Source of the DNA: an uncultured Bacteroidales bacterium
GTDB taxonomy: Bacteria > Bacteroidota > Bacteroidia > Bacteroidales > Bacteroidaceae
Assembly (NCBI GenBank): GCA_937896105.1
Contig: CALBKR010000188.1
Location: 1-9,174, forward strand
DNA length: 9,174 nucleotides
Direction of reading: 5' to 3'
The position numbers and the translations under genes were made by a program. Of the stretch, positions 1 to 7,300 are shown one piece after another (within the stretch, counting starts at the first letter, position 1; each line of letters opens with the position of its first letter). The notes beneath the pieces were generated by a model. The model saw nothing but the letters and a program-made list of their open reading frames with translations, did no database searches and was not told the DNA's origin.

Positions 1-267
1 GTCTACCAAAGCGCCGTCCATAATCTCCTCGCAAGCCTTCTTTATAGCAGCACCTATCTCCTCATCAAGTGTTCCGAGCGACATATTCGCGTGCGCCGCA
101 GCCCACTTTACCATTGCAAGAGCCTTTACATAATAGGGATGATCACTGATGGTAATGCCTGTAATATCCTTGAAGTTCACCATCGCGCGCAAAGTCTGCA
201 CTCCATAATAAGCATCGGCCGGGACCTGAATCTCGCCTAACGAATCGTGTTCAAGACGTGTTTTCAT
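1..267 (-). CDS. aspA: Aspartate ammonia-lyase, N-terminal part (cut by window edge)
   Basis: This is the first 89 codons of a gene that continues beyond the left edge. The product begins MKTRLEHDSLGEIQVPADAY and continues with YYGVQTLRA and NF, the N-terminal signature of the aspartase/fumarase superfamily. The pattern VPADAYYGVQTLRA is typical of aspartase (AspA); class II fumarases usually have a WGAQTQRS-like form at this place. The family reversibly converts L-aspartate to fumarate and ammonia in the cytoplasm as a homotetramer; in Bacteroidales this can feed fumarate to anaerobic respiration. The catalytic SS loop (GSSxMPxKxN) lies in the missing C-terminal part, so activity cannot be judged here. 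The ATG at 265-267 is chosen because homology starts within a few residues of it; an A-rich stretch and no Shine-Dalgarno precede it. The assignment is firm at family level; aspartase rather than fumarase is an inference from the N-terminus alone. Confidence 0.9.
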   Translation of the reverse strand, partial: MKTRLEHDSLGEIQVPADAYYGVQTLRAMVNFKDITGITISDHPYYVKALAMVKWAAAHANMSLGTLDEEIGAAIKKACEEIMDGALVD

Positions 268-411
268 TTTTATATCTGTTTAAAAAGTTCCTATCATCAT
301 CAACAAGCAAGGCACACGGCTTGTTCGCCATAGCCAAACATCTATGCGAAGATATAAATTAAATATCGGAACAAAGAAAATATAACGGCCATTTTTTTTG
401 AAAAAATGCAT
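268..411 (-). promoter_or_regulatory. Putative leader/promoter region of aspA with a hairpin
   Basis: This non-coding stretch lies between the aspA start and the tRNA terminator. An inverted repeat, AACAAGC at 302-308 and GCTTGTT at 319-325, gives a 7-bp stem with a 10-base loop that would sit in the 5' leader of the aspA transcript. On the minus strand TTTCTTTG (372-379) matches the Bacteroidota -7 consensus TAnnTTTG except for one base, but no clear -33 TTTG is found at 19-21 bases, so the promoter call is weak. The hairpin has no T-tract and is not a convincing terminator. I cannot tell whether it is regulatory. Confidence 0.3.
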
Positions 412-444
412 AAAAGAAAAAAGGAGAGCAATTTTGCTCTCCTT
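412..444 (-). terminator. Intrinsic terminator of the tRNA gene
   Basis: A perfect 10-bp stem (421-430 with 435-444, AAGGAGAGCA / TGCTCTCCTT) closes a 4-base loop. Read on the minus strand it runs into a T-rich tract, CTTTTTTCTTTT, made by 412-423. It starts 5 bases beyond the 3' end of the tRNA, so it ends that transcript and separates it from aspA, which lies further along on the same strand. Confidence 0.9.
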
Positions 445-448
445 AAAG

Positions 449-520
449 TAGCGGGGGAAGGGATCGAACCTCCGGCCTTTGGGTTATGAGCCCAACGAGC
501 TACCACTGCTCCACCCCGCG
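449..520 (-). tRNA. Initiator tRNA-Met (fMet), anticodon CAU
   Basis: The 72-base sequence folds into a full cloverleaf: acceptor arm CGCGGGG/CCCCGCT, D stem GAGC/GCTC, anticodon stem TTGGG/CCCAA around loop CTCATAA, and T stem GGAGG/CCTTC around TTCGATC. The anticodon is CAT. Three traits mark it as the initiator and not the elongator or the Ile-CAU tRNA: the first base pair is unpaired (C1 facing U72), three consecutive G-C pairs abut the anticodon loop, and the D stem has A11-U24 (purine-pyrimidine). The discriminator is A. The 3' CCA is not encoded (CTT follows), so it must be added by CCA-adding nucleotidyltransferase. Its role is to carry formyl-methionine to the ribosomal P site at start codons. 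It is a single-gene transcript with its own promoter and terminator. Confidence 0.97.
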
Positions 521-541
521 ATGCTGTTCTTAAAACTGATG

Positions 542-572
542 CAAAGGTAACACAAAAAACAATTATGGCAAA
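542..572 (-). promoter_or_regulatory. Promoter of the initiator tRNA gene
   Basis: On the minus strand a -33 element TTTG (569-572) is followed after 19 bases by the -7 element TAccTTTG (542-549). Both elements and the spacing fit the consensus known for the primary sigma factor of Bacteroides (TTTG, N19-21, TAnnTTTG). Transcription would start near 535, about 15 bases before the mature tRNA 5' end. This is one of the main pieces of evidence for the phylum. Confidence 0.85.
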
Positions 573-682
573 ATTTTTGGCAAGAAAACTGCAATAATAA
601 ATCTAAAAAACACAAAAAAGGACATATTCGACCCTACAAAAGCCTCTAAATGCTGTTTTTTTATTTTTTTTGGACATTATTC

Positions 683-714
683 TTTGCACAAAACTGCACA
701 ATTGTGTAATTTTG
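683..714 (+). promoter_or_regulatory. Promoter of the tetR-pseudouridine synthase operon
   Basis: A -33 TTTG (683-686), a 20-base spacer and a -7 TAatTTTG (707-714) match the Bacteroidota consensus exactly. Transcription would start near 720, leaving a leader of only about 12 bases before the ATG at 732. This placement rules out the upstream TTG at 684 as a start codon, since that codon is part of the -33 element. The AT-rich stretch upstream (521-682) contains the tRNA promoter on the other strand and no gene. Confidence 0.85.
685..706. promoter_or_regulatory. Candidate TetR operator within the promoter
   Basis: A perfect 10-bp palindrome CACAATTGTG (697-706) sits between the -33 and -7 elements. 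In addition TGCACAA occurs twice (685-691 and 695-701), 10 bases apart, so both copies would face the same side of the helix. TetR-family dimers usually bind palindromes overlapping their own promoter and block RNA polymerase. Position and symmetry are seen in the sequence; binding by the adjacent regulator is inferred. Confidence 0.55.
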
Positions 715-731
715 CAAAAAACAGAGACGCT

Positions 732-1325
732 ATGTCCACAATAGAAACACGGGAACAAATTATAAAAGTCGCAAGAAAACTTTTTTCGAAGCAAGGCATA
801 GGCAACATTACAATGAACGACATTGCAAAAGCCGCCAACAAAAGCCGCCGCACTGTATATACATACTTCCAGAGCAAGGAGGAACTTCTTGAAGCAAGCA
901 TAGAGATGGAGGTGCGCAAGATATCGGCAGCCGTGACAAATGTTGCCACATCCGGCCTGCCTGCCGACAAAAAAATAATAAAACTCATATTCGTGCGTCT
1001 GCAAATGACTCGCAACATAGTACTCCGTAACGGTTGCCTGCACTCGGACTACATACTTATAGTTGAACACATACGCAAGAGTTTCGATGCAAAAGAGATT
1101 GCCCTGTTCCGTCACATCATAGCAGAGGGAAACCAGAAAGGTATCTTCAACACCGAAAGCCCCGACCTTGCAGCACGCTTCCTGCATTTCTGCCTCAAAG
1201 GGATTGAGATACCGTTCATCAACGGTATGATAAACCGCAACAACGACGACAAGTTCGTGCACCACTTTACAGAAAAGGTTATACTGAATGCTCTTGGACA
1301 CAAGAGTTATCCCAATATCCAATAA
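732..1325 (+). CDS. TetR/AcrR-family transcriptional regulator
   Basis: The product is a 197-residue cytoplasmic DNA-binding repressor of typical TetR length. Residues about 5-52 form the TetR N-terminal domain: helix 1 (REQIIKVARKLFSKQG), then the helix-turn-helix ITMNDIAKAANKSRRTVYTY followed by FQSKEELL, a close match to the family pattern of T..DIA..AGVS.gt.Y.yF.sKeeLl. Two arginines (SRRTVY) stand in the recognition helix. Residues about 60-197 are helical and variable, as expected for the ligand-binding and dimerisation domain; no ligand can be predicted. The ATG at 732 is chosen because the promoter lies just upstream; a longer reading from TTG 684 would begin inside the -33 element. 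The gene is the first of an operon with a pseudouridine synthase 2 bases downstream and is probably autoregulated through the palindrome at 697-706. The regulated function beyond this operon is unknown. Confidence 0.92.
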   Translation: MSTIETREQIIKVARKLFSKQGIGNITMNDIAKAANKSRRTVYTYFQSKEELLEASIEMEVRKISAAVTNVATSGLPADKKIIKLIFVRLQMTRNIVLRNGCLHSDYILIVEHIRKSFDAKEIALFRHIIAEGNQKGIFNTESPDLAARFLHFCLKGIEIPFINGMINRNNDDKFVHHFTEKVILNALGHKSYPNIQ

Positions 1326-1327
1326 AG

Positions 1328-1993
1328 ATGACTGTTCTTTACGAAGACAACCACATAATTGTCATTAACAAGGCTGCAGGCGAGATTGTACAAGGCGACA
1401 AGACCGGTGACAAGTCGCTATGCGACACAATGAAGCAGTATCTCAAGGAGAAATATGCCAAGCCCGGCAATGTCTTCATCGGGTTACCGCACAGGCTCGA
1501 CCGCCCGGTGAGCGGCATTGTGGTCTTCGCAAAGACAAGCAAGGCTCTCGAGAGGTTGAACAGAATGTTCAGCGAAGGAGGCGTGAAGAAAATCTATTGG
1601 GCATTGACAAAAGGCAAGCCGATGCCATCCGAGGGCGAACTTGTAAGTTGGATAGTACGCAACGAAAAGATGAACAAGAGTTTCTCCCACCCCAAAGAGG
1701 TCAGCGGTTCCAAACGGGCACTCCTTCACTACAAGCACATTGCCGCATCGCAGAACTACAACCTGATAGAGGTTGAATTGAAGACAGGACGCCACCACCA
1801 GATACGCTGCCAGCTCTCATCCATAGGCTGTCCCATAAAAGGAGACCTCAAGTATGGAGCACAGCGCTCGAACCCCGACGGCAGCATATCGCTGCACGCG
1901 CGCTACATAGAGTTCACACACCCTGTTTCCAAGGAGCTGATACAAATCACAGCACCACTGCCGGCCGACAGGCTGTGGCAAAGCTTCGAATAG
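1328..1993 (+). CDS. RluA-family RNA pseudouridine synthase
   Basis: This 221-residue protein is a single catalytic domain without an N-terminal S4 RNA-binding domain, close in size to E. coli RluA. The start YEDNHIIVINKAAGEIVQGD is the usual first strand pair of the family. The catalytic motif HRLDRPVSGIVVFAKT is present, with the nucleophilic Asp at residue 58, and the second hallmark, LKTGRHHQIRCQL, lies at about 151-163; a conserved LHA follows at 189-191. The enzyme isomerises specific uridines in rRNA or tRNA to pseudouridine; the target position cannot be read from the sequence, so no gene symbol is given. The gene starts 2 bases after the tetR stop, so the two are co-transcribed and perhaps translationally coupled. 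It converges with the M16 peptidase gene, leaving 44 bases between the two stops. Being paired with a TetR regulator is unusual for a housekeeping modification enzyme. Confidence 0.93.
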   Translation: MTVLYEDNHIIVINKAAGEIVQGDKTGDKSLCDTMKQYLKEKYAKPGNVFIGLPHRLDRPVSGIVVFAKTSKALERLNRMFSEGGVKKIYWALTKGKPMPSEGELVSWIVRNEKMNKSFSHPKEVSGSKRALLHYKHIAASQNYNLIEVELKTGRHHQIRCQLSSIGCPIKGDLKYGAQRSNPDGSISLHARYIEFTHPVSKELIQITAPLPADRLWQSFE

Positions 1994-2020
1994 CAGGAAA
2001 TATAGTTCAATCTCCTGCTA
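1991..2020. terminator. Stem-loop between convergent genes, possible shared terminator
   Basis: TAGCAGGA (1991-1998) and TCCTGCTA (2013-2020) form a perfect 8-bp stem with a 14-base loop. The left arm includes the TAG stop of the pseudouridine synthase gene. It lies in the 44-base gap between convergent genes, the place where a bidirectional terminator would be expected. Neither strand has a T-tract after the stem, so it is not a standard intrinsic terminator; it may instead stabilise 3' ends or act in both directions weakly. Confidence 0.4.
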
Positions 2021-2037
2021 CTACCCCAAGATACAAG

Positions 2038-3270
2038 CTATTCTTTTTTCAGATAATAGAGCACAGAGCTGTTTCCTTTGCGGAAAAGTTCCCTTGCAGC
2101 ACAGCGCACATCGGCCGCCGTTACAGCTCTGTAACGCTCCGGCTCGCACATATGCGAACCGATATCGCCACGCAACTCGGCAAGAGCTATATTATTGCTA
2201 AGGTTCTCACCACTAAGATTCCTGAAGGTGAATTCCGACTCGAAGCGGTTTCTCACCTTCTCCAGTTCCTCCTCGGGCACAAGCTCATCTTTCAAGGCTT
2301 CGAGTTCGCGCCATAGAGCAGCCTCGGCATCCTCAACACGCACCCCCTGCGCAACACGTGAATAAATCCAGAACATCCCGGCATCCTCACTTCCAGATAT
2401 GAAGGCATCGATTTTCGAGAAGAGTTTCTGCTCCTTTACAAGATGCAACAGAAGACGGCCCGAATAACCGTTCGAAAGGATATCGGAGATAACATCGCAA
2501 GGATAGTAATCGGCATCGAGACGACCACCCATATGAAATCCCACATACAAGGCATTCTCCGGGATATTGCGGTAGACCGTTCTGCGCCGTTGCCTCACCT
2601 GGCGCGGCTCCACAGGCAACTGTGGCTTGACAACACCCTTTGACGGGATAGCACCGAACCACTTTTCACTCCACTCCATCACCTGAGCGAAAGATATATT
2701 GCCGACTACAGCCAGCACCGCATTGTCGGGAGCATAATATCTTTTGTAGAAACTTCGTATCACGGACACAGGCACATCGGCAATGTGCGACAATTTGCGT
2801 CCTATTGTAGACCATCGGTAGGGATGTTTCTTGTAGGCCATCGCCCGCAACAGCATACTGACATCGCCGTATGGCTTGTTGAGCGTCGTCTGCTTGAACT
2901 CCTCCATCACCACCTGGCGCTGCACGTCCACCTTGTTCTTCTCGAACGTAAGGTTACACATACGGTCGCTCTCCATCCAGAATGCAAGCTCGGCATTCTG
3001 CTTGGGCAGAGAGATATAGTAGTTTGTCACATCATTGTTCGTGTAGGCATTGTTCTCACCGCCTGCACTCTCCAAAGGCTCGTCGAATGACGGCACTGCC
3101 TTTGTACCCTCGAACATAAGATGCTCAAGCAGATGCGCCAAGCCCGTGTGTTCATAGCTCTCGTCGCGTGCACCAATGCCATAAAGCAGATTAACATACA
3201 CCATCTGCGACTCCTCGACAGGTATATGCAACACGCGCAGGCCGTTTTTTAAAGTAGCCCTATTCAGCAT
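2038..3270 (-). CDS. M16-family zinc metallopeptidase (insulinase/MPP-like)
   Basis: The product has 410 residues, the usual size of single-module bacterial M16B peptidases. The inverted zinc motif HLLEH lies at residues 46-50 (H46 and H50 bind zinc, E49 is the catalytic base), within the family context GLAHLLEHLMFEGT. The third zinc ligand would be one of the two glutamates in VVMEEF (about 123-124). A GGENNAYTNNDVTNYY segment follows the zinc motif as in the family. The M16 C-terminal domain spans about 165-345 with the conserved GYSGRLLLHLVKE block. No signal peptide is visible, so a cytoplasmic location is the simplest reading. The ATG at 3268-3270 is chosen over a TTG two codons upstream; this makes an 11-base overlap with the end of the isomerase gene, indicating one transcript and likely translational coupling. 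Known M16 enzymes cleave short peptides or presequences; the substrate here is unknown. Confidence 0.93.
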   Translation of the reverse strand: MLNRATLKNGLRVLHIPVEESQMVYVNLLYGIGARDESYEHTGLAHLLEHLMFEGTKAVPSFDEPLESAGGENNAYTNNDVTNYYISLPKQNAELAFWMESDRMCNLTFEKNKVDVQRQVVMEEFKQTTLNKPYGDVSMLLRAMAYKKHPYRWSTIGRKLSHIADVPVSVIRSFYKRYYAPDNAVLAVVGNISFAQVMEWSEKWFGAIPSKGVVKPQLPVEPRQVRQRRRTVYRNIPENALYVGFHMGGRLDADYYPCDVISDILSNGYSGRLLLHLVKEQKLFSKIDAFISGSEDAGMFWIYSRVAQGVRVEDAEAALWRELEALKDELVPEEELEKVRNRFESEFTFRNLSGENLSNNIALAELRGDIGSHMCEPERYRAVTAADVRCAARELFRKGNSSVLYYLKKE

Positions 3271-4129
3271 TGACAACAGTCACTTTATTTATCACAACAT
3301 CCTTACGCGGACGCTGCTCGTAGACACTCTCCCAAGAGATTGCATCGACAACATCCATACCCTCTACAACCTCGCCGAACACAGTATAATGCGGGTCAAG
3401 TTCAGGCATACCGCCATCCTTCAGATAAGAATTACGCTGCGCCTTGGTATAGTGGAAATCCTTACCCTTCATCTGCCTTTTAGCCTCAGAGTATAGAGCA
3501 CTGAATTTTTCCTTGAACTCGGCATCCTTTTTACTCTCCTTCAGCCTTGCAAGTTCCTTGGAGTGGGGTTTTTGTATCTCTTTGAACTTTATGTTCAGAA
3601 GTTCCTTTGTATACGCCTTCTCTGCAGCATCGAGCTCTTTCTCTTTAACCTTCTTGTTAGAGACAATGTAAAAATGAGCGCCCGATGAATATTCGCCCTT
3701 GTTATAGCTCGCAGCCGCCAATGCGCCACGCTTGTGAACGCGCTTTGCCGGATTTATCTCGGACGGAATTGTATAATCGACATCACTCACACCCATATCC
3801 TTCCTGAATTTGCGGTCGTGTGCCGATGTATAGTCACCGGCCTGTATCAACTTACCGGGAACCACCCTAAAGAATATCTGACCGTCATAGTAACCATTCA
3901 TCACCAGGTTGATAAAATTCTTTCGATGCAGCGGTGTCTCACGATAGAGCTTTATCTTAATATCGCCGTGCGATGTAGACATAAGCACATACTGGTCACA
4001 GTCGGGACTGTTCTTATTCAAGTCTTTAACCTCAAAACCTTTTTTAGAATCACCAACCTTAACCTTCTCTCCACTGTCACACGAAACAAGCAGTGCGACC
4101 AAAGACAATGCCAACAGAATCTGTTTCAT
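3260..4129 (-). CDS. Cyclophilin-type peptidyl-prolyl isomerase, predicted lipoprotein
   Basis: With the ATG at 4127-4129 the product has 289 residues and begins with a lipoprotein signal peptide, MKQILLALSLVALLVSC, with lipobox LVSC and the lipidated Cys at 17. An in-frame ATG at 4159 would add ten residues (MFNRKIFLSA); it is possible but lies only a few bases from the predicted transcription start. The cyclophilin domain begins with STSHGDIKIKLY; FFRVVPGKLIQAGD (about 86-99) matches the active-site block, with R88 and Q96 equivalent to R55 and Q63 of human cyclophilin A. The fold continues with SGAHFYIVS and DPHYTVFGEVVEGMDVVDAI, but between these two strands there is a Lys/Glu-rich, probably helical insertion of about 80 residues, which explains the length against about 165 residues for a minimal cyclophilin. 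The family catalyses cis-trans isomerisation of proline peptide bonds; the anchor places it in the envelope. It is co-transcribed with the downstream M16 peptidase. Confidence 0.93.
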   Translation of the reverse strand: MKQILLALSLVALLVSCDSGEKVKVGDSKKGFEVKDLNKNSPDCDQYVLMSTSHGDIKIKLYRETPLHRKNFINLVMNGYYDGQIFFRVVPGKLIQAGDYTSAHDRKFRKDMGVSDVDYTIPSEINPAKRVHKRGALAAASYNKGEYSSGAHFYIVSNKKVKEKELDAAEKAYTKELLNIKFKEIQKPHSKELARLKESKKDAEFKEKFSALYSEAKRQMKGKDFHYTKAQRNSYLKDGGMPELDPHYTVFGEVVEGMDVVDAISWESVYEQRPRKDVVINKVTVVNAE

Positions 4130-4171
4130 AGCCGAAAGGAAAATTTTCCGATTAAACATTAATTATTAGTA

Positions 4172-4179
4172 CAAAAATA
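4172..4179 (-). promoter_or_regulatory. Candidate -7 element for the isomerase-M16 operon
   Basis: On the minus strand TAttTTTG matches the Bacteroidota -7 consensus. Transcription would start near 4165, 36 bases before the ATG at 4129. No TTTG is found 19-21 bases upstream, so the promoter is supported by one element only. Confidence 0.45.
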
Positions 4180-4292
4180 ACTATTTTTAATGGAAACAGC
4201 ATCACTAAAGGCAAAAGTTACAGCCATAGATTTGTTAAAAGTAATGAAGAAAACCATATTCGGGCAAAAAAGTGATAAAGTAATGCATCACA

Positions 4293-4326
4293 TTGAATAA
4301 AAAACGGTAGCTTTTGGTTATTTTTG
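4293..4326 (+). promoter_or_regulatory. Candidate promoter of tamB
   Basis: TAttTTTG (4319-4326) matches the -7 consensus and would start transcription near 4333, about 40 bases before the tamB ATG. TTG at 4293-4295 could serve as the -33 element, though the 23-base spacer is longer than the usual 19-21. A second -7-like site, TAgaTTTG (4227-4234), lies further upstream without a -33 partner. The rest of the divergent 4130-4372 region shows no gene or clear hairpin. Confidence 0.45.
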
Positions 4327-4372
4327 CGTTGAAATGGGCTTTTAGATGCAAACAGGGATACCCCGGTGACAA

Positions 4373-7300
4373 ATGGAAAAGAAAAGCAGGAAACAAAAAG
4401 TTGCAAAGATTGTGATGATAGCCATCGGGACACCGGTCGCTATCCTTCTTCTGCTGTTTTCCTTGTTATACCTGCCACCCGTGCAACGCTTCATTGTCAA
4501 CGAGGTACGCCACAAGGTGAGCACAGCCAGCGGATACGACATCGAGATAGGTTCAGCAAGCCTGACCTTCCCATTGAGGTTAAAAATCCGCGATTTCAGC
4601 ATATCGAAAAACGACAGCATATACATCGAAGGCAAAAGTGTGAATGCCGACATCTCACTACTCCCGTTATTCAGGGGAGATGTAGAGATAAACCATCTGT
4701 CGTTTGAGGAGATTGGCATCCACACCCGCGATATGATATCCACAGCCCGCATTGACGGCAACGTAGGATACGCAAGGCTTGTAGCAAGAGATGCCGACCT
4801 TACAGCATCGGTTGCCGACATAAGACAACTGCACATTCAAGAAGCCGATATAAACATAACACTGCCCGACACCATTGCCGATGATGACAGCGAGTTGCCG
4901 CAATGGGTAATCAACCTTCGCCGCGGCAGCATAAAGGAGAGCCGCATAAGCCTTTCCGTACCATCCGACACATTGAGCGCTGCACTTTACATAGAAAAGC
5001 TCCAGCTTGACAATGGATGCATCAACATCCCGGCAAACAGTTACGGCATAGAAGAGATTGCACTGGACTGTCGGGAGCTCAAGTACAACAAAGGCACCGG
5101 CACACAAACAACAGCACCGCTCGAACACATAGAACTTGGAAACATAAACATAAAGGCCGGCGACCTGTTATTTGCACAAAAAGACATTAATGCAACCATC
5201 ACCCATCTTGCTTTGGAGCAGCCGGGAGGCATTGTTATCGACAACGCCGCAGCACGTCTCACAAGCAACAACGACACACTGCAGCTGCACAAGCTGCACC
5301 TCAACAGCCGTAACGGTTCTCACATCCACGGGCAGTGCATCATCCCGTGGCAGACAATGGTTCTGCCTCTCGACAAAAAGTTCACGGCACAACTGTCACT
5401 CAAGTTAGACAGGCGCGACCTAATAAAGTTTATGACACCACAGGCATACGACAAGCTGCAGATGTTTGACGACAATATGCTCAATGCCAATGCCAGCCTC
5501 AGTGGCAACATCTATGATATAAATATAGACACCATATCCGTGAATGTCCCGGGTATGGGAACAATAAATGCAAACGGATATATAAAGGACATTATCAAGG
5601 CTAAAAAGAGAACAGCCCATCTGGCATTGAGCGGAGAAATTGAGGATATCCCAAGAATAATCGGATACCGCAGCAACGGCAATACCGGCGGAGACAAAGT
5701 CATAGCAAACGGTGAGATACATTACGAAATGCAGAATATTGCCGCCGCAATTACTCTGCGCGGTACCATAGGCGAAATTGATGCCACCGCAACCTACAAT
5801 ATAAACGAGACGGCATACACAGCCAATGCCGACATCAAAAGCCTTGCGCTCAACCATATCATCCCCGATGTACCGCTGCACAACCTGACAATGCATCTCG
5901 ATGCCCGTGGACAAGGCCTCGACCTATTCTGTGACAGCACACGCTACGATGTCAACCTTGCAATAGACACGCTCTACTATGCCGACTACCGCTTCAGGTC
6001 GCTCAACGCAAAGGCAACACAGAAGAACACCGTTTCTCTCATTGAGATTGAAGGCAACGACAAGAACCTCTCATTCGATATAAACGCAACCAGCCGTTTC
6101 ACCCCCGATGGCATAGACAACCACACAAGCATAGAACTTGCACTTGCCGACCTTAAGGAACTCGGTATAACCGATGCAGGACTCAAGGCATCGACTAAGA
6201 TTGACATCGCTGCATCTACCGACCTCAATGAAACACACAGCATAAGAATAACCGGCGAGGACACCCAGCTCCTGACCGCTGATAATAGATTTACGCCCGA
6301 GAGACTTCTGCTCGAATTCGACACCAACCCGCAAGCCACAAACCTAAAGGTCAAGAACGGCGACCTCGACATCAGCGGTCGGATGGATTGCGGATACAAC
6401 AAGCTGTTCACCGCCTTTGAGGATATTCCGAGGCTATACGAGAATATGCTCTCGAGCAAAAGTATGTATAGCCTGACCGATTTTGAGGCACTGTTGCCAC
6501 ATATAACCTTGCAGCTTCATAGCGGCAAAAACAACATCCTGCACAACTACCTGGCATACAATGGAATAAAAACAGAAAAGATAAATCTCGATGCAGATAT
6601 ATCACCCGATAACGGCATAAACATAAAAGGTTATGTGAGCCGGTTCGGATACGATGCTGTAGAAATTGACAGCATAATTATAGCCACACGACAGGATGGA
6701 GAGCTATTCAGCTACAATGCAAGTATAGCCAACCTTGAGGCAGGCTCACTCGAAGAGCAGAACAGCTACAGCGCAACATTGGGTGGTGACATAATCGCCG
6801 ACAGCCTGACTGCAGAATTGAAGTTTCGCGACAACATCAGTGAAACCGACAGCAGGATTGGACTCACAGCACACTTTGCACCAAAGAGAACAAGGATAAA
6901 CTTCGACCGTGAAGCCCTGATATCAGGCAAGCCATTCACCCTCAACAAGGACAACTATATAAGCATAGGCAAAGAGACATTTGAGGCCGATATTATGCTC
7001 AAAGACAACAACGACAGCGGTCTCCACCTCTACACAACCGCCGACGCAGAAGCCGGCAACAACACTACACTCAAACTTTTCAACATCACGCTATCCGGCA
7101 TAACAGGCTCGATACCCGGCATACCGCACATAGCAGGAAACCTCTCTGCAAACCTCAACCACAAGAGCACAGCAACCGGCAACACCATCGAAGGCAATAT
7201 CACAGTCGACAGCCTTGCATACGAAGGCACACCCATCGGCAACGAGAAAATAGAGCTCACATATATGATGGAGCAGGACGACAAGCACAACCTTGAACTG

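Noticed and set aside
620..682. Imperfect direct repeat GGACATATTC (620-629) and GGACATTATTC (672-682)
   Set aside because: It is short, AT-rich and unequal in length, in a region of low complexity; chance is a sufficient explanation.
684..731. Extended TetR start from a TTG at 684
   Set aside because: This codon is part of the -33 promoter element and the -7 element follows it, so a transcript from this promoter would not contain it; homology begins after the ATG at 732.
603..1322. Long 239-codon open frame on the minus strand opposite the TetR gene
   Set aside because: It is fully antisense to a gene with clear TetR homology, its residue composition (rich in Cys, Val, Phe and Tyr) is typical of a shadow frame, and it reaches into the promoter region.
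1420..1776. Plus-strand open frame of 118 codons inside the pseudouridine synthase gene
   Set aside because: It is an out-of-frame reading of a gene with intact catalytic motifs.
3271..3276. TTG start of the M16 gene two codons upstream of the ATG
   Set aside because: The ATG at 3268-3270 is a better start and the extra two residues add no homology.
4342..4836. Minus-strand open frame of 164 codons opposite the start of tamB
   Set aside because: It overlaps the signal anchor and N-terminal domain of TamB in antisense and has no recognisable features; the same holds for the other minus-strand frames within tamB.
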